From: Gillisia sp. CAL575
GTDB lineage: Bacteria > Bacteroidota > Bacteroidia > Flavobacteriales > Flavobacteriaceae
Direction of reading: 5' to 3'
Length of the DNA: 64,000 nucleotides
Assembly: GCF_000403785.1 (NCBI RefSeq)
Contig: NZ_APHJ01000018.1
Location: 1 to 64,000 of the forward strand
Positions within the stretch are counted from its first letter, which is position 1. The number at the start of each line of letters is the position of its first letter. The position numbers and the translations under genes are program-made. The notes under the pieces were generated by a model. The model worked only from the letters and a program-made list of their open reading frames with translations, was not told the origin of the DNA and searched no databases. Shown here in pieces: positions 18,685 through 27,612 of this stretch.

Positions 18685-19995
18685 TTATTCTTGTTTATTT
18701 GTGGTTGTATTCTGGTTCATATTATTTGCCAAATACTTTAGATCATCTCCAGATGGAGCTTCGAAAAGTTGCAAACCAAAATAAGGTAGAGCCGCAATTA
18801 AATGATCAAAAATATCGGCCGCAATATATTCATAATTTTCCCAACGTTTATCACTACTAAAACAAAGAACTTCTAATGGAATTCCTTGTGGTGTAGGGGA
18901 GAGGTGTCTTACCATTAGATATAACTCTTTATTAATACCTGGATGATCATGTAAATATGCATCGGCATATTTTCTAAAGATCCCTAAATTAGTTTGATTT
19001 CTTCCATTGATTGGAAGCGTGGTGTCTACATTATTTTTTCGGTTGTACTTATTTACTTCTTTTTGGCGATGCTCTAAATATGGTGCAATAAGCGTAATGG
19101 ATTTAAGTTGCTCTAGATCTTCTAAAGTCACAAATTTCACGGAATTTTGCTTGATATTGATAGCTCTTTTTATCCGTCTACCAGGCGATTCCAACATTCC
19201 TCGCCAGTTTTGGAAAGAATCTGCAATTAAACTATATGTTGGAATTGTTGTAAAAGTATTATCAAAATTCTGTACTCGAACTGTAGCAAGATTGATTTCG
19301 GTTACATCTCCATCTGCTCCATATTTGCTAAAGGTAATCCAGTCTCCTATACGCACAATATCATTCACAGAAACCTGTATAGAAGCTACAAAGCCCATAA
19401 TGGTATCTTTAAATATCAACAGGATAACGGCAGATGCGGCCCCTAAAGAGATCGCGAAATTAATAACAGATTTTCCTGTTATTTCAGAAAAAACAAACAT
19501 AATTCCTACGATCCATATAAAGATCATAAGTACCTGCATGTAGCTTTCAAGGGGTTTGTCAAAATATTCTTCCCTAGTCTTTAAGTAATTCTTACTGGTA
19601 CGCAATAAACTTCTAAAGATCCAAACCACCAGTATTATTATATATAGGTTAGTCAAGAAAACAACACCCTTCAAAACGAATTGATGATCTATAAGAATTA
19701 CCGGAATTGTAGCATAGATCAAGAGAATTGGGATAATTCTCCCCACATATTTTGGAAAATTACTCTTGATTAAAAAATCATCAAATGTGGTTTTAGTTTT
19801 ATTAGTAAAGGCTTTAAAAGATTCAATTACGAATCTTCTTAAGATATAATTTATAAAATGTACCAATCCATAAAGGATAAGAAGATTTATAGCTAGATTT
19901 AAATAACCTGCTGCATCCGTGTTCATTCCTTGCTGAATAAAATAACTTTCAAGAAAGCAGCTTATAGGTTTTATATCAAAAATATCTTCGAACAT
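18685..19995 (-). CDS. MscS-family channel, longer form (YbdG-like)
   Basis: A 436-residue mechanosensitive-channel paralogue with about five transmembrane helices and an MscS domain (SLGAASAVILLIFKDTIMGF as pore helix, then NDIVRIGDWITF and DVTEINLATVRVQNFDNT). The soluble part is larger than in MscS, with the insertion PGRRIKRAINIKQ and a C-terminal segment LEVLCFSSDKRWENYEYIAA like that of E. coli YbdG, which responds to mild osmotic shock. Its start lies 1 nt past the DUF3817 stop, so translation is coupled. Gating has not been tested; the assignment is by family. Confidence 0.9.
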   Translation of the reverse strand: MFEDIFDIKPISCFLESYFIQQGMNTDAAGYLNLAINLLILYGLVHFINYILRRFVIESFKAFTNKTKTTFDDFLIKSNFPKYVGRIIPILLIYATIPVILIDHQFVLKGVVFLTNLYIIILVVWIFRSLLRTSKNYLKTREEYFDKPLESYMQVLMIFIWIVGIMFVFSEITGKSVINFAISLGAASAVILLIFKDTIMGFVASIQVSVNDIVRIGDWITFSKYGADGDVTEINLATVRVQNFDNTFTTIPTYSLIADSFQNWRGMLESPGRRIKRAINIKQNSVKFVTLEDLEQLKSITLIAPYLEHRQKEVNKYNRKNNVDTTLPINGRNQTNLGIFRKYADAYLHDHPGINKELYLMVRHLSPTPQGIPLEVLCFSSDKRWENYEYIAADIFDHLIAALPYFGLQLFEAPSGDDLKYLANNMNQNTTTNKQE

Positions 19996-19996
19996 A

Positions 19997-20281
19997 TTAT
20001 AAATACTTTTTTTCTATATAAAATGGGCCAAATGGAATTACCGAACATGCTACAGCGAGTAGTAAGGTTTTAAATTTCCAATCCAATATATTATATACTA
20101 TTACAGCGCCTACAAGGTAGGATATAAAAAGGATTCCGTGTGCCATTCCAACTACTTCAACCATTTGCGGCAGGTTAAACAAATACTTTAATGGCATCGC
20201 TATAAAAAGCAGTAGGATAAAAGAAATACCTTCTAAGATACTTACCCATTTAAAAACTTTAATTTGAATATGTTCATTCAT
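19997..20281 (-). CDS. DUF3817 small membrane protein
   Basis: A 94-residue protein with three membrane helices; the first (VSILEGISFILLLFIAMPLKY) and the second (GMAHGILFISYLVGAVIVYN) carry the conserved Glu and His of DUF3817. I use the ATG at 20281 (MNEHIQIKVFKW) rather than an in-frame TTG at 20299, because a TATCTTTG box covers 20297-20304 and would overlap that TTG. It is the first gene of a DUF3817-MscS-EEP operon. The function is unknown; the family often accompanies transporters. Confidence 0.82.
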   Translation of the reverse strand: MNEHIQIKVFKWVSILEGISFILLLFIAMPLKYLFNLPQMVEVVGMAHGILFISYLVGAVIVYNILDWKFKTLLLAVACSVIPFGPFYIEKKYL

Positions 20282-20296
20282 TAATGTGAATTTTTG

Positions 20297-20304
20297 CAAA
20301 GATA
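20297..20304 (-). promoter_or_regulatory. -7 box for the DUF3817-MscS-EEP operon
   Basis: Minus strand reads TATCTTTG, a perfect TAnnTTTG box, 15 nt upstream of the ATG at 20281. It rules out the upstream TTG start. Confidence 0.5.
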
Positions 20305-20461
20305 ATTTTAAAACTTAGAGTTAATAAAAAATCCTTTCAATAAAATAGCTATTGAAAGACTTTGCGTGTTAAAACTCTACCAAAATTTATTAGGAATTTA
20401 ATTTAAAGATGCTTCTTTTTTTACAATTTGACTATTTTGCGCAGAATTAGAAAAAGAAAAT

Positions 20462-21496
20462 ATGAAATCTAAAATATTAGTTACTGGCGGACTTGGATTT
20501 ATTGGATCGCATACAGTGGTTGCGCTTCAGCAGCAAGGATTTGAGGTTGTTATAATAGATAACTTGTCTAATTCCTCGATAGACGTCTTGGCAGGAATCA
20601 CTAAAATTACACAAACCACACCAGAATTTGTAAATATTGATCTTCGGAATAAAGATGCAGTAATAGATTTTTTTGAGAAATATCAGGATATAACTGGAGT
20701 AATTCATTTTGCAGCTTCCAAGGCAGTAGGTGAAAGTGTGGAGAATCCGTTATTGTATTATGAAAACAATTTATCTACCCTAATATATATTTTACAACAA
20801 TTAAGTAAGAAAAATAAAGCCAGCTTTATTTTTAGTTCGTCATGTACCGTTTATGGTCAGGCAGATAATTTACCAATAACTGAAAATGCCCCAGTGAAAA
20901 AGGCTATGTCTCCTTATGGTAATACAAAGCAGATAGGAGAAGAAATTATTATGGATACCTGTAAGGTTTATCCTAGCTTAAAAGCGATCTCTCTTAGATA
21001 TTTTAATCCAATAGGGGCACACCCAAGCACAGAAATAGGGGAATTGCCTATAGGAACGCCTCAAAATTTAGTTCCATTTATTACACAAACCGCAATAGGA
21101 AAAAGGGAACAACTATCCGTTTTTGGAAATGATTATCCTACTAGTGATGGTACTTGTGTACGTGATTATATTCATGTAGTAGATCTGGCCCAAGCACATG
21201 TGGTAGCACTTAAAAAATTAATGGAAGAAGAAGCTTTAGGGAAAAATTATGATGTTTTTAATCTAGGAACTGGGAAAGGAAATTCTGTTCTAGAAGTGAT
21301 TCAGTCGTTTGAGAGATCTACTGGAGAGAAGTTACCCTTTAAGATTGTTGATAGAAGGGAAGGGGATATTACAGCAGCTTATGCAGATACAAATAAAGCA
21401 AATACAGGATTAAATTGGAGAGCAGAACATAGTTTAGATGAAGCTTTAAAAAGTGCATGGAAATGGGAGAAAAAAGTTTTTAAAAATGAAGATTAG
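20462..21496 (+). CDS. galE: UDP-glucose 4-epimerase
   Basis: Interconverts UDP-glucose and UDP-galactose with bound NAD in the cytoplasm, linking galactose use to surface polysaccharide synthesis. The 344-residue extended SDR has the Rossmann motif GGLGFIGSH at the N-terminus, the Ser of FSSSCTVYG, the catalytic pair in SPYGNTK (Tyr-x3-Lys) and the family signature DYPTSDGTCVRDYIHVVDLA. Length is typical. It is a single gene on the plus strand, divergent from the DUF3817 operon; TTTGACTATTTTGCG upstream could include a variant -7 box. A strong shared terminator follows. Confidence 0.95.
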   Translation: MKSKILVTGGLGFIGSHTVVALQQQGFEVVIIDNLSNSSIDVLAGITKITQTTPEFVNIDLRNKDAVIDFFEKYQDITGVIHFAASKAVGESVENPLLYYENNLSTLIYILQQLSKKNKASFIFSSSCTVYGQADNLPITENAPVKKAMSPYGNTKQIGEEIIMDTCKVYPSLKAISLRYFNPIGAHPSTEIGELPIGTPQNLVPFITQTAIGKREQLSVFGNDYPTSDGTCVRDYIHVVDLAQAHVVALKKLMEEEALGKNYDVFNLGTGKGNSVLEVIQSFERSTGEKLPFKIVDRREGDITAAYADTNKANTGLNWRAEHSLDEALKSAWKWEKKVFKNED

Positions 21497-21525
21497 GAAC
21501 TGTTGAAAGCTTCCAAAACAAATAT

Positions 21526-21563
21526 AAAAAGAAAGCCACTTAATTTTAAGTGGCTTTCTTTTT
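21526..21563. terminator. Bidirectional terminator between galE and the PMP3-like gene
   Basis: A perfect 18-bp stem (arms 21526-21543 and 21546-21563, core GAAAGCCACTTAA) with a 2-nt loop and A/T ends on both sides. It lies between convergent genes. Confidence 0.85.
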
Positions 21564-21567
21564 ATTC

Positions 21568-21723
21568 CTATTTTCCATTTACATAGAAGGCATGAATTAC
21601 GCCGGGTAACCATCCTAATGCAGTAAGTAATAAACTAATTAAAAATGTTACTCCCAGACCATGTTTTAAGAAAACAGCTAATGGAGGTAATAGTATATTT
21701 AAAATAATAGTAATTAATGACAT
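21568..21723 (-). CDS. PMP3/YqaE-family small membrane peptide
   Basis: A 51-residue hydrophobic peptide too short for routine gene lists. It reads MSLITIILNILLPPLAVFLK, then HGLGVTFLISLLLTALGWLP and a tail GVIHAFYVNGK. Two membrane helices, the LPPLAVFLK turn and the LGWLPGVIHA ending are diagnostic of the PMP3 (UPF0057) family, whose members help cells withstand salt or membrane-potential stress. It is monocistronic and convergent with galE. The start ATG is at 21723; no alternative start exists upstream in frame before the promoter region. Confidence 0.9.
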   Translation of the reverse strand: MSLITIILNILLPPLAVFLKHGLGVTFLISLLLTALGWLPGVIHAFYVNGK

Positions 21724-21854
21724 AATATATGTTTTTTGGTTTCAAACGAATTTAACCAATCTCTCATAGAATCCTTTATTTATCATTTTGGTTTAGCTAT
21801 AAATTAACTAAATATAACTTCTCTTTAGCAATTCTATTTATGAATTAGAAAAGG

Positions 21855-21862
21855 TATCTTTG
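21855..21862 (+). promoter_or_regulatory. -7 box of the DEAD-box helicase gene
   Basis: TATCTTTG matches TAnnTTTG and ends 18 nt before the ATG at 21881. It overlaps an in-frame upstream start at 21860, which supports the downstream ATG. Confidence 0.5.
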
Positions 21863-21880
21863 CAAATTCAAATAAGAATT

Positions 21881-22990
21881 ATGAGTTTTACTGCAATTGG
21901 TGTATCCAAAGATATAGATAAAGGATTAAATGAATTAGGGATCATAACCCCTACTAAAATCCAAATGGCCGCAATTCCTGTATTATCTGTAGAGAATATA
22001 GATTTTGTAGGTCAGGCACAAACAGGTACAGGTAAAACTGCTGCATTTGGTTTACCGTTATTGGCAAGAGTAGATACCAGCAAAGATTATATTCAGGCAC
22101 TTGTTTTAGCACCAACTAGGGAACTTGGACAGCAAATCGCAAAACAACTGTTTAAATTCACTAAATATTCTGAACAAGTTTTTACTGAAGCGGTATATGG
22201 TGGTGAAAAGATAGATATTCAGATAAACAGATTAAATAGACCAACGCATATAGTAGTTGCCACTCCTGGGAGACTTATAGATCTTATGAACCGAAAGGCT
22301 TTAGATATTTCTAAAATAAGCACTTTAGTTCTAGATGAAGCAGATGAAATGCTGAGCATGGGATTTAAAGATGATCTTACCAAGATCTTAAGTAAAACAA
22401 AAGGAGATCGTAACGTTTGGTTATTTTCTGCTACTATTCCAAAAGAACTGAATGAAATTATAGAAAATTATGTGTCTAAAGATGCATTGAGAATTTCTAT
22501 AGATAAAAATGATTCTGTAAATACTGGTATTGTACACCAATATGTTTCTGGAGATGATAATAATAAATTAGATACTTTGGCCTCTTTCCTTAAATCTCAA
22601 GGCAAAAAAAGAGGGATTATCTTCACAAAAACTAAAGCAGCAGCTAAGATCCTTGCAAAGCAATTGCATGCGAAGAATCATGAAGTTGGATTATTAGAAG
22701 GAGATATGCATCAAAAAGATAGAGACAAAGTAATGCGAGCTTTTAAAAATAAAAGTTTGCGATTATTAGTTTCTACAGATGTTGCAGCAAGAGGTATAGA
22801 TGTAGACAATCTTGCTTTTGTTGTTCATTATCAATTACCAGATCAAACCGAATATTACACGCACAGAAGTGGAAGAACTGCACGTGCAGGTAATACTGGA
22901 GTTTCTTTGGTTCTAGTAAATCCAAAAGAAGCTAGAAAAATATTTGAATTAGAGAAGGAACTTGGTATAAAATTCACTAAGATCAAATAA
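21881..22990 (+). CDS. DEAD-box RNA helicase
   Basis: ATP-dependent RNA helicase that remodels structured RNA, likely in ribosome assembly or cold adaptation. The 369-residue core is complete: Q motif (GIITPTKIQ), Walker A AQTGTGKTA, PTRELGQQ, the DEAD box in VLDEADEML, the SAT motif and HRSGRTARAG. There is almost no C-terminal extension, unlike DeaD or RhlB, so it resembles the short RhlE/DbpA-like core enzymes of Bacteroidota. I start at MSFTAIGVSKDI (21881), because the -7 box overlaps the upstream possible start. No partner genes are adjacent on the same strand. Confidence 0.93.
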   Translation: MSFTAIGVSKDIDKGLNELGIITPTKIQMAAIPVLSVENIDFVGQAQTGTGKTAAFGLPLLARVDTSKDYIQALVLAPTRELGQQIAKQLFKFTKYSEQVFTEAVYGGEKIDIQINRLNRPTHIVVATPGRLIDLMNRKALDISKISTLVLDEADEMLSMGFKDDLTKILSKTKGDRNVWLFSATIPKELNEIIENYVSKDALRISIDKNDSVNTGIVHQYVSGDDNNKLDTLASFLKSQGKKRGIIFTKTKAAAKILAKQLHAKNHEVGLLEGDMHQKDRDKVMRAFKNKSLRLLVSTDVAARGIDVDNLAFVVHYQLPDQTEYYTHRSGRTARAGNTGVSLVLVNPKEARKIFELEKELGIKFTKIK

Positions 22991-22995
22991 GAAGC

Positions 22996-23778
22996 TTAGT
23001 TAAATCTTCTATATTTTGCCAGCATAAAAGTGTATATAGCATATGCTATTAGTCCTGCGGCTACAATTCCAAGCAACCATGATCCATAAGAAGATTCTTC
23101 TATAAAGGAGAAAACTTCTGTAGTGGTTTTTATTTCGTTGGGATTAGAAGTGAAAGCAGCTTTGATAGAAAAGAATCCTAAGATTAAAAAGATAACTCCT
23201 CTGGACGCCAGACCGAAATAAGCAGAATTGTAAATAGTTTTTTTACGTTTTTGTTCACTTAAGGCCTTAACACTAAACTTCTTTTCGAATTTATCTTCTT
23301 TAATTCTTGTAAATTGATAAATACCAACTCCTACTAGTATAACTCCAACAATTCCTAAAACAGTTAATCCAAAATCTGTTGCCAAAAAACTACTATTTTT
23401 ACCTGAAGATCCAGAAGAGCTATTTGCAAATCCTATAGCATCTAAGAAAGCCAAGACACCTATTCCCAAATATATTAAACCGCTAACAAAATACCCGATT
23501 TTCTTGACTTTAGCTTTCTTATTAGTGCCTAAGCTTTCAGGATCTTTTGTAGCTTGAGTTAGTCTCCAAAAAGCATAACATAGCAATCCAAGTGCAATGA
23601 TGATTAATAGAACTTTTCCAAAGGTTTGCTTTTCTAGGAAATCTATCACCTGTAATTTACCAGCTTTTTGTCCGCCTAAATTAAAGGCTGCTAAAAAGGT
23701 TAATATTCCAATTATAGCATATATAACTCCTTTAGCTACGAGCCCGGTTCGCGCAATGTTTTTTAATTTATTATTCAT
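22996..23778 (-). CDS. DUF1206 membrane protein (first of two paralogues)
   Basis: A 260-residue protein with six membrane helices arranged as three two-helix DUF1206 repeats. Each repeat opens with a basic-Gly motif: NIARTGLVAKGVIYAIIGIL, KKIGYFVSGLIYLGIGVLAF and NSAYFGLASRGVIFLILGFF. No catalytic residues are evident, and the family function is unknown. A paralogue with the same repeat plan is encoded next door at 23944-24711, and many blocks match, so the pair arose by tandem duplication. A 165-bp gap with no clear terminator separates them, so they could be read together. Confidence 0.85.
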   Translation of the reverse strand: MNNKLKNIARTGLVAKGVIYAIIGILTFLAAFNLGGQKAGKLQVIDFLEKQTFGKVLLIIIALGLLCYAFWRLTQATKDPESLGTNKKAKVKKIGYFVSGLIYLGIGVLAFLDAIGFANSSSGSSGKNSSFLATDFGLTVLGIVGVILVGVGIYQFTRIKEDKFEKKFSVKALSEQKRKKTIYNSAYFGLASRGVIFLILGFFSIKAAFTSNPNEIKTTTEVFSFIEESSYGSWLLGIVAAGLIAYAIYTFMLAKYRRFN

Positions 23779-23943
23779 AATTTAAATTGGTTGGAGCCTA
23801 AATATATCAGAAAACTCAGAAACTTTAAAAGGCTTTATAATTAAATTGTGATTATTTGAAGTTGGAAATTAAGTTGAAAAATAATTAAAATTATAGTTTT
23901 TTATTATTCAGAAAATAAAAAGGGAATAGAAGATTTGAAAATA

Positions 23944-24711
23944 TTAGAAGCTGCGATATTTTGCAGATAAGAACATGTAAATGGCATAGCAAATAAAACC
24001 TAAAGCTACTATTCCTAATTGAAATGATCCCCAAAAGGAGGTTTCAATGAAGGAGAAAACATCTGAAGTATCTTTGATTTCATTAAGATTTGCAGTTATA
24101 GCTCCTTTTAATGCAAAATAACCAATTGTAAAAAATATTACAGCCCTGGCAGACATTCCCAAGTAGGCCGAATTTTTTATAATTTTTCGTTTCTTTTCGT
24201 CTATCATAGATTCCAGATCAAATTTTCTATTAAAATTTGTCTTGAATAATCTAGTGATTTGATATACTCCTCTGCCAATAAAAATTAAGCCTATTCCGGC
24301 TAAAATCCATAATCCCAATTCAGTAGTTAAAATACTTGAATTTTTGATTCCAGAATTCCCAATACTTCCACCAGCTGCTAACACTGCAAGTCCGGCTAAA
24401 CTCACATAAGTAATCCCACTTATAAATAATGCAAAACGTTGACCCTTATTTTTTGGTTTTCCATGCCGTTTCTGAGGATCTACAAATGCTTGTGCAAATC
24501 TCCAAGTTGCATAACAAAGAAGTCCAATAGATAATACGATCAATAAAGTACTACCTAAATCTTGCTTTCTAATAAAGCCTAATACTTCTTCTTTCCCTGC
24601 TTTTTGACCGCCTATATTAATCGCAGCCATAAATGTGAGAATCCCTGTTATCAAATATATAATACCCTTAGCTATATAGCCAGTTCTGGCTATATTTTTT
24701 AAAACACTCAT
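23944..24711 (-). CDS. DUF1206 membrane protein (second paralogue)
   Basis: A 255-residue six-helix protein with three DUF1206 repeats (NIARTGYIAKGIIYLITGIL, then FALFISGITYVSLAGLAVLA, then NSAYLGMSARAVIFFTIGYF). It shares with its neighbour the blocks GQKAGKEEVL (neighbour GQKAGKLQVI), TNLNEIK-like and TSDVFSFIE-like segments before the last helix, and the C-terminal YAIYMFLSAKYRSF. Both likely sit in the inner membrane. The role is unknown; duplication and retention suggest either dosage or heteromer formation. Confidence 0.85.
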   Translation of the reverse strand: MSVLKNIARTGYIAKGIIYLITGILTFMAAINIGGQKAGKEEVLGFIRKQDLGSTLLIVLSIGLLCYATWRFAQAFVDPQKRHGKPKNKGQRFALFISGITYVSLAGLAVLAAGGSIGNSGIKNSSILTTELGLWILAGIGLIFIGRGVYQITRLFKTNFNRKFDLESMIDEKKRKIIKNSAYLGMSARAVIFFTIGYFALKGAITANLNEIKDTSDVFSFIETSFWGSFQLGIVALGFICYAIYMFLSAKYRSF

Positions 24712-24798
24712 TTAATTATAAATGTATTGATGGTCATAATTTTAAGAAAAAAATCTAGTATAAAGTAAGAAGAAATCGAAACGGGAATGAATTAATTT

Positions 24799-25416
24799 TT
24801 ATACCATTTCAAAGATAACTAATGCGTATGCATAGAATCTTACAAATCTTAATAAACCATACATAAGAAAGCTCAAAAATGGAAATCTTATAATCCCTGC
24901 AGCAATACTTGTCATTGCAAAGGGGATAGGAAGTAAGGCACCAACAATAATTAAAAATCCACCCCATTTCCGGGTATTTTTAATGTGTTTAGCCATATTG
25001 GTTTCAATCTGCTTATGAACTACTGGAATTTTAGTGATTCCAACACCAATAAAATAAGATACAATTCCACCCATATAAGATGCTGCTGCCAATAAGGATA
25101 AATAGAAAATAGGGAGCTCAGATTTTCCTGCCCAAGCAATGAATAACTCTGGAGGAATAATTCCAAGCAAGGACTCAGAAGCAAAGAAAACGCTAAGAAT
25201 ACCTATTGGAGAATAAGTTTCTGTAACTGTTACCAATAATTTATCAAGATCCAAGACAAAATAATCCAAGGCGAAAATGGCAGCGATAAAAAGGAGAATT
25301 GGGATAATCGCCTTTTTTACACTTTTAGCTACAAACTTATAAAAACCGGTATAACTGTAATACTGATGAAGTAAGCGCGCTCGCGATTTCTTTTTAGATT
25401 TCGCTTCCTTTTTCAT
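24799..25416 (-). CDS. VTT-domain (DedA/YqaA-like) membrane protein
   Basis: A 205-residue membrane protein with a basic cytoplasmic N-terminus (KKEAKSKKKSRAR) and about five hydrophobic segments. The VTT core is seen as SLLGIIPPELFIAWAGK, then LAAASYMGGIVSYFIGVGIT and a re-entrant GALLPIPFAMTSIAAGIIRF. VTT proteins move phospholipids or their carriers between membrane leaflets; the YqaA group to which this seems closest is uncharacterised. It is upstream of the DUF1206 genes on the same strand, separated by 87 bp. Confidence 0.85.
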   Translation of the reverse strand: MKKEAKSKKKSRARLLHQYYSYTGFYKFVAKSVKKAIIPILLFIAAIFALDYFVLDLDKLLVTVTETYSPIGILSVFFASESLLGIIPPELFIAWAGKSELPIFYLSLLAAASYMGGIVSYFIGVGITKIPVVHKQIETNMAKHIKNTRKWGGFLIIVGALLPIPFAMTSIAAGIIRFPFLSFLMYGLLRFVRFYAYALVIFEMV

Positions 25417-25446
25417 TCATTGGTTATTTAGTTAAGCATATTAAAA

Positions 25447-25485
25447 TGTTATTATAAAAGCAGTCTAACTACTTTTATAATAACA
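25447..25485 (-). terminator. Terminator-like stem-loop after the 134-residue protein gene
   Basis: A perfect 14-bp inverted repeat (TGTTATTATAAAAG and its complement, 11-nt loop) 11 bp past the stop at 25497, followed on the minus strand by a short T run. Confidence 0.55.
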
Positions 25486-25496
25486 CTCGAATTCAA

Positions 25497-25901
25497 TTAA
25501 TTATTCTCAGCAAATTCAGTTAGGGATTTACTGTATTCACGTAAATCAATCACATTATTCTTAATTGAAGTATCATGCATCAAAGATAAAAGATAATCTA
25601 AACTTTCCTGTGGTGAGGATTCTTCAGCTGTAGCTTCTTCATCCTCATTCTCTTCTAATGGTTCATCATCGGGAATAGAAATTTCAAAAGAATTCGTTGC
25701 TGCAATGTGTTCATAGGTCAATCGAATCACTTTAGCTAAAAGAGGATTTTCTTCTTCAATAGCAAAAGGCCTTAATTGTTTTAGATCCTCTACAAGTGTA
25801 TTTATAACTAATCCGTTACGCATTAAATCGCGTTGAATTTTATCTATTAGTTTTTGAGCTTTTGGATTTTTCAACTTATATATTTTTTGTGTTACTGTCA
25901 A
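25497..25901 (-). CDS. Conserved flavobacterial hypothetical protein, acidic
   Basis: A 134-residue cytoplasmic protein of unknown function. The N-terminal half is helical and Leu-rich (KAQKLIDKIQRDLMRNGLVI, VEDLKQLRPFAI). A linker of mostly acidic residues (DDEPLEENEDEEATAEESS) joins it to a C-terminal helix (LDYLLSLMHDTSIKNNVIDL). No signal peptide, membrane segment or cysteine is present. It is monocistronic with its own terminator. The sequence shape suggests a protein-binding adaptor; that is inference. Confidence 0.6.
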   Translation of the reverse strand: MTVTQKIYKLKNPKAQKLIDKIQRDLMRNGLVINTLVEDLKQLRPFAIEEENPLLAKVIRLTYEHIAATNSFEISIPDDEPLEENEDEEATAEESSPQESLDYLLSLMHDTSIKNNVIDLREYSKSLTEFAENN

Positions 25902-26147
25902 ATTCTAAGACCCTTCATCACCTAATTTTAAAGGCTTTTTACAGGTGATCGCAAAGTTACTGCTTTAAAGTTTTTTTGAAACCATTTTAGCTAATAATTA
26001 TAAAAGAATTTATTGGGTTATTTAAAGTGTTCATACATAGATAGCTCGGGTTATTTCTTTCAAGAATTAACAATTAATTAGTCTGTAATATTTTTCGTAG
26101 CAATTGATGTTTAGTAGTTTTAAAACTTATTATAAAAGACATATAAA

Positions 26148-26867
26148 ATGGAAAATACAAATCAAAAAGTTGCATTAATAACAGGCGGAAGTAAAGGAAT
26201 AGGATTTGGAGTGGCAGAAGCTTTATTAAAATTCGGGATGAGAGTAGCTATTACCAGTAGAAATTTAGATTCTGCAGAGAAAGCTGCTAGCGAGTTGAAA
26301 AATTTAGGAAATGGAGAGGTACTAGCCTTAGAGGCAGATGTTAGAGATTATAATAGTCAACAAAAGGCAGTCAAAAAAGTAATTGATACTTGGGGTCAAC
26401 TCGACGTCTTAGTTGCAAATGCAGGAGTCGGTCATTTTGCTCCAATAGATGAATTGAGTGTAGAAGATTGGCAGGCAACTATAGATACTAATCTATCAGG
26501 TGTTTTTTATAGTATGAAATCTAGCTTAGAGAGTTTAAAAAAATCTGAAGGATATATTATTACAATTTCAAGTTTAGCTGGTACTAATTTCTTTGCAGGA
26601 GGTACTGCTTATAATGCCAGTAAATTTGGAGTAACAGGCTTTACTCAAGCGGCTATGTTAGATCTTAGAAAACACGGGATCAAAGTGAGTACTATAATGC
26701 CTGGATCTGTGGCAACTCATTTTAACGATCATGAGCCAAGTAAAGAAGATGCATGGAAAATTCAGAAAGAAGATATTGGAGAATTGGTTGTGGATCTATT
26801 GAAAATGAATCCTAGAAGTTTACCAAGTAAAATTGAAGTACGACCATCCATGCCTCCAAAATCTTAA
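26148..26867 (+). CDS. Short-chain dehydrogenase/reductase
   Basis: NAD(P)-dependent oxidoreductase of the classical SDR family, 239 residues. Visible motifs: cofactor-binding TGGSKGIGFG, the structural NAG in VANAGVGHF, the active-site Ser in TISSLAGTN and YNASK (Tyr-x3-Lys). The Arg at the end of the second strand (SRN) suggests NADPH preference. The substrate is unknown; general FabG-like 3-ketoacyl reductase or unspecific carbonyl reduction are both possible. It is monocistronic, with an intrinsic terminator 53 bp downstream. Confidence 0.9.
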   Translation: MENTNQKVALITGGSKGIGFGVAEALLKFGMRVAITSRNLDSAEKAASELKNLGNGEVLALEADVRDYNSQQKAVKKVIDTWGQLDVLVANAGVGHFAPIDELSVEDWQATIDTNLSGVFYSMKSSLESLKKSEGYIITISSLAGTNFFAGGTAYNASKFGVTGFTQAAMLDLRKHGIKVSTIMPGSVATHFNDHEPSKEDAWKIQKEDIGELVVDLLKMNPRSLPSKIEVRPSMPPKS

Positions 26868-27207
26868 TGATAGATTTTCTGACTTATTAATTAATTTAGA
26901 AATAAAATATTATTAAAATACCTGCTGAATTTGGGCAGGTGTTTTTTTTTGCTTTAGTTCGGTGTAAGAAATTTAGTCTGAAATGATCGAATTTAATCAT
27001 TGTCTTTAAAGTAAAAAGAAAAACATATTAAAACCGAAAATTTTAATGGCGGGGGAATCAATATTTTAAAAGCTTTACTAATTGGATTAGATTAAGTTAA
27101 GTGCTCAATTTTAATTTTTGAAAATAGTTAATTTAATTTTGCTTTTAATAAAGTATAATAAATTGATTTTTAGTAATTTAATACAACTTACTATAAATCT
27201 TCATATT
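26868..27207. other. Gene-free stretch after the SDR gene
   Basis: 340 bp of AT-rich DNA. It holds the SDR terminator (26920-26950) and the presumed promoter region of the following lipoprotein-like gene. No other structure was recognised. Confidence 0.5.
26920..26950 (+). terminator. Terminator of the SDR gene
   Basis: Stem ACCTGC / GCAGGT with a 9-nt loop followed by nine T residues. Confidence 0.75.
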
Positions 27208-27612
27208 ATGAAAGTAAAGCTACTCTTTATTTGCTCGATCTTTTTCATGGCAAGTTTTTGTGAGAGAAATGAACTTCCTAAAAAGAACTCTTTTGAAAAT
27301 GAAACCTTTATTTTTTTATATTTTAAAACTGAAAAGGAGTGTTTAGATGCCCAACCATCATCAGATTTTTTTATTAATTGTCATTCAGAAATTAATTTTT
27401 TAGAGGAAAGTGTAGCCGAAATCATTCTTACAGATATTATTTGGCGTGGGGAGTACAAAGTTGAGAAGAAAAATATCATTGTAACTTTTGAGGATAATTA
27501 TGAAGTAGCAGATGGAACTATAGTTTTTCAGATAATGAACAAATCCAAACTAAAAAGGTTAGACGATAATACAGTTTGGAATAAAATGGTAGGTAATTCT
27601 ATTTGGGATTAG
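27208..27612 (+). CDS. Hypothetical exported protein
   Basis: A 134-residue protein from the ATG at 27208 (MKVKLLFICSIFFMASFCER). The first 19 residues are a good signal sequence and the Cys in MASFCER could be lipidated, although the residue before it (Phe) is unusual for a lipobox. The frame extends upstream to 27118, but that part is another hydrophobic, AT-rich stretch and is not convincing. The mature part has alternating strands (FIFLYFKTEKECLD, YKVEKKNIIVTFED) and two cysteines. No family was recognised. Confidence 0.55.
   Translation: MKVKLLFICSIFFMASFCERNELPKKNSFENETFIFLYFKTEKECLDAQPSSDFFINCHSEINFLEESVAEIILTDIIWRGEYKVEKKNIIVTFEDNYEVADGTIVFQIMNKSKLKRLDDNTVWNKMVGNSIWD

Noticed and set aside
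19007-19543. 178-residue frame antisense to the longer MscS gene
   Set aside because: Shadow frame; the MscS reading on the other strand carries all the family motifs.
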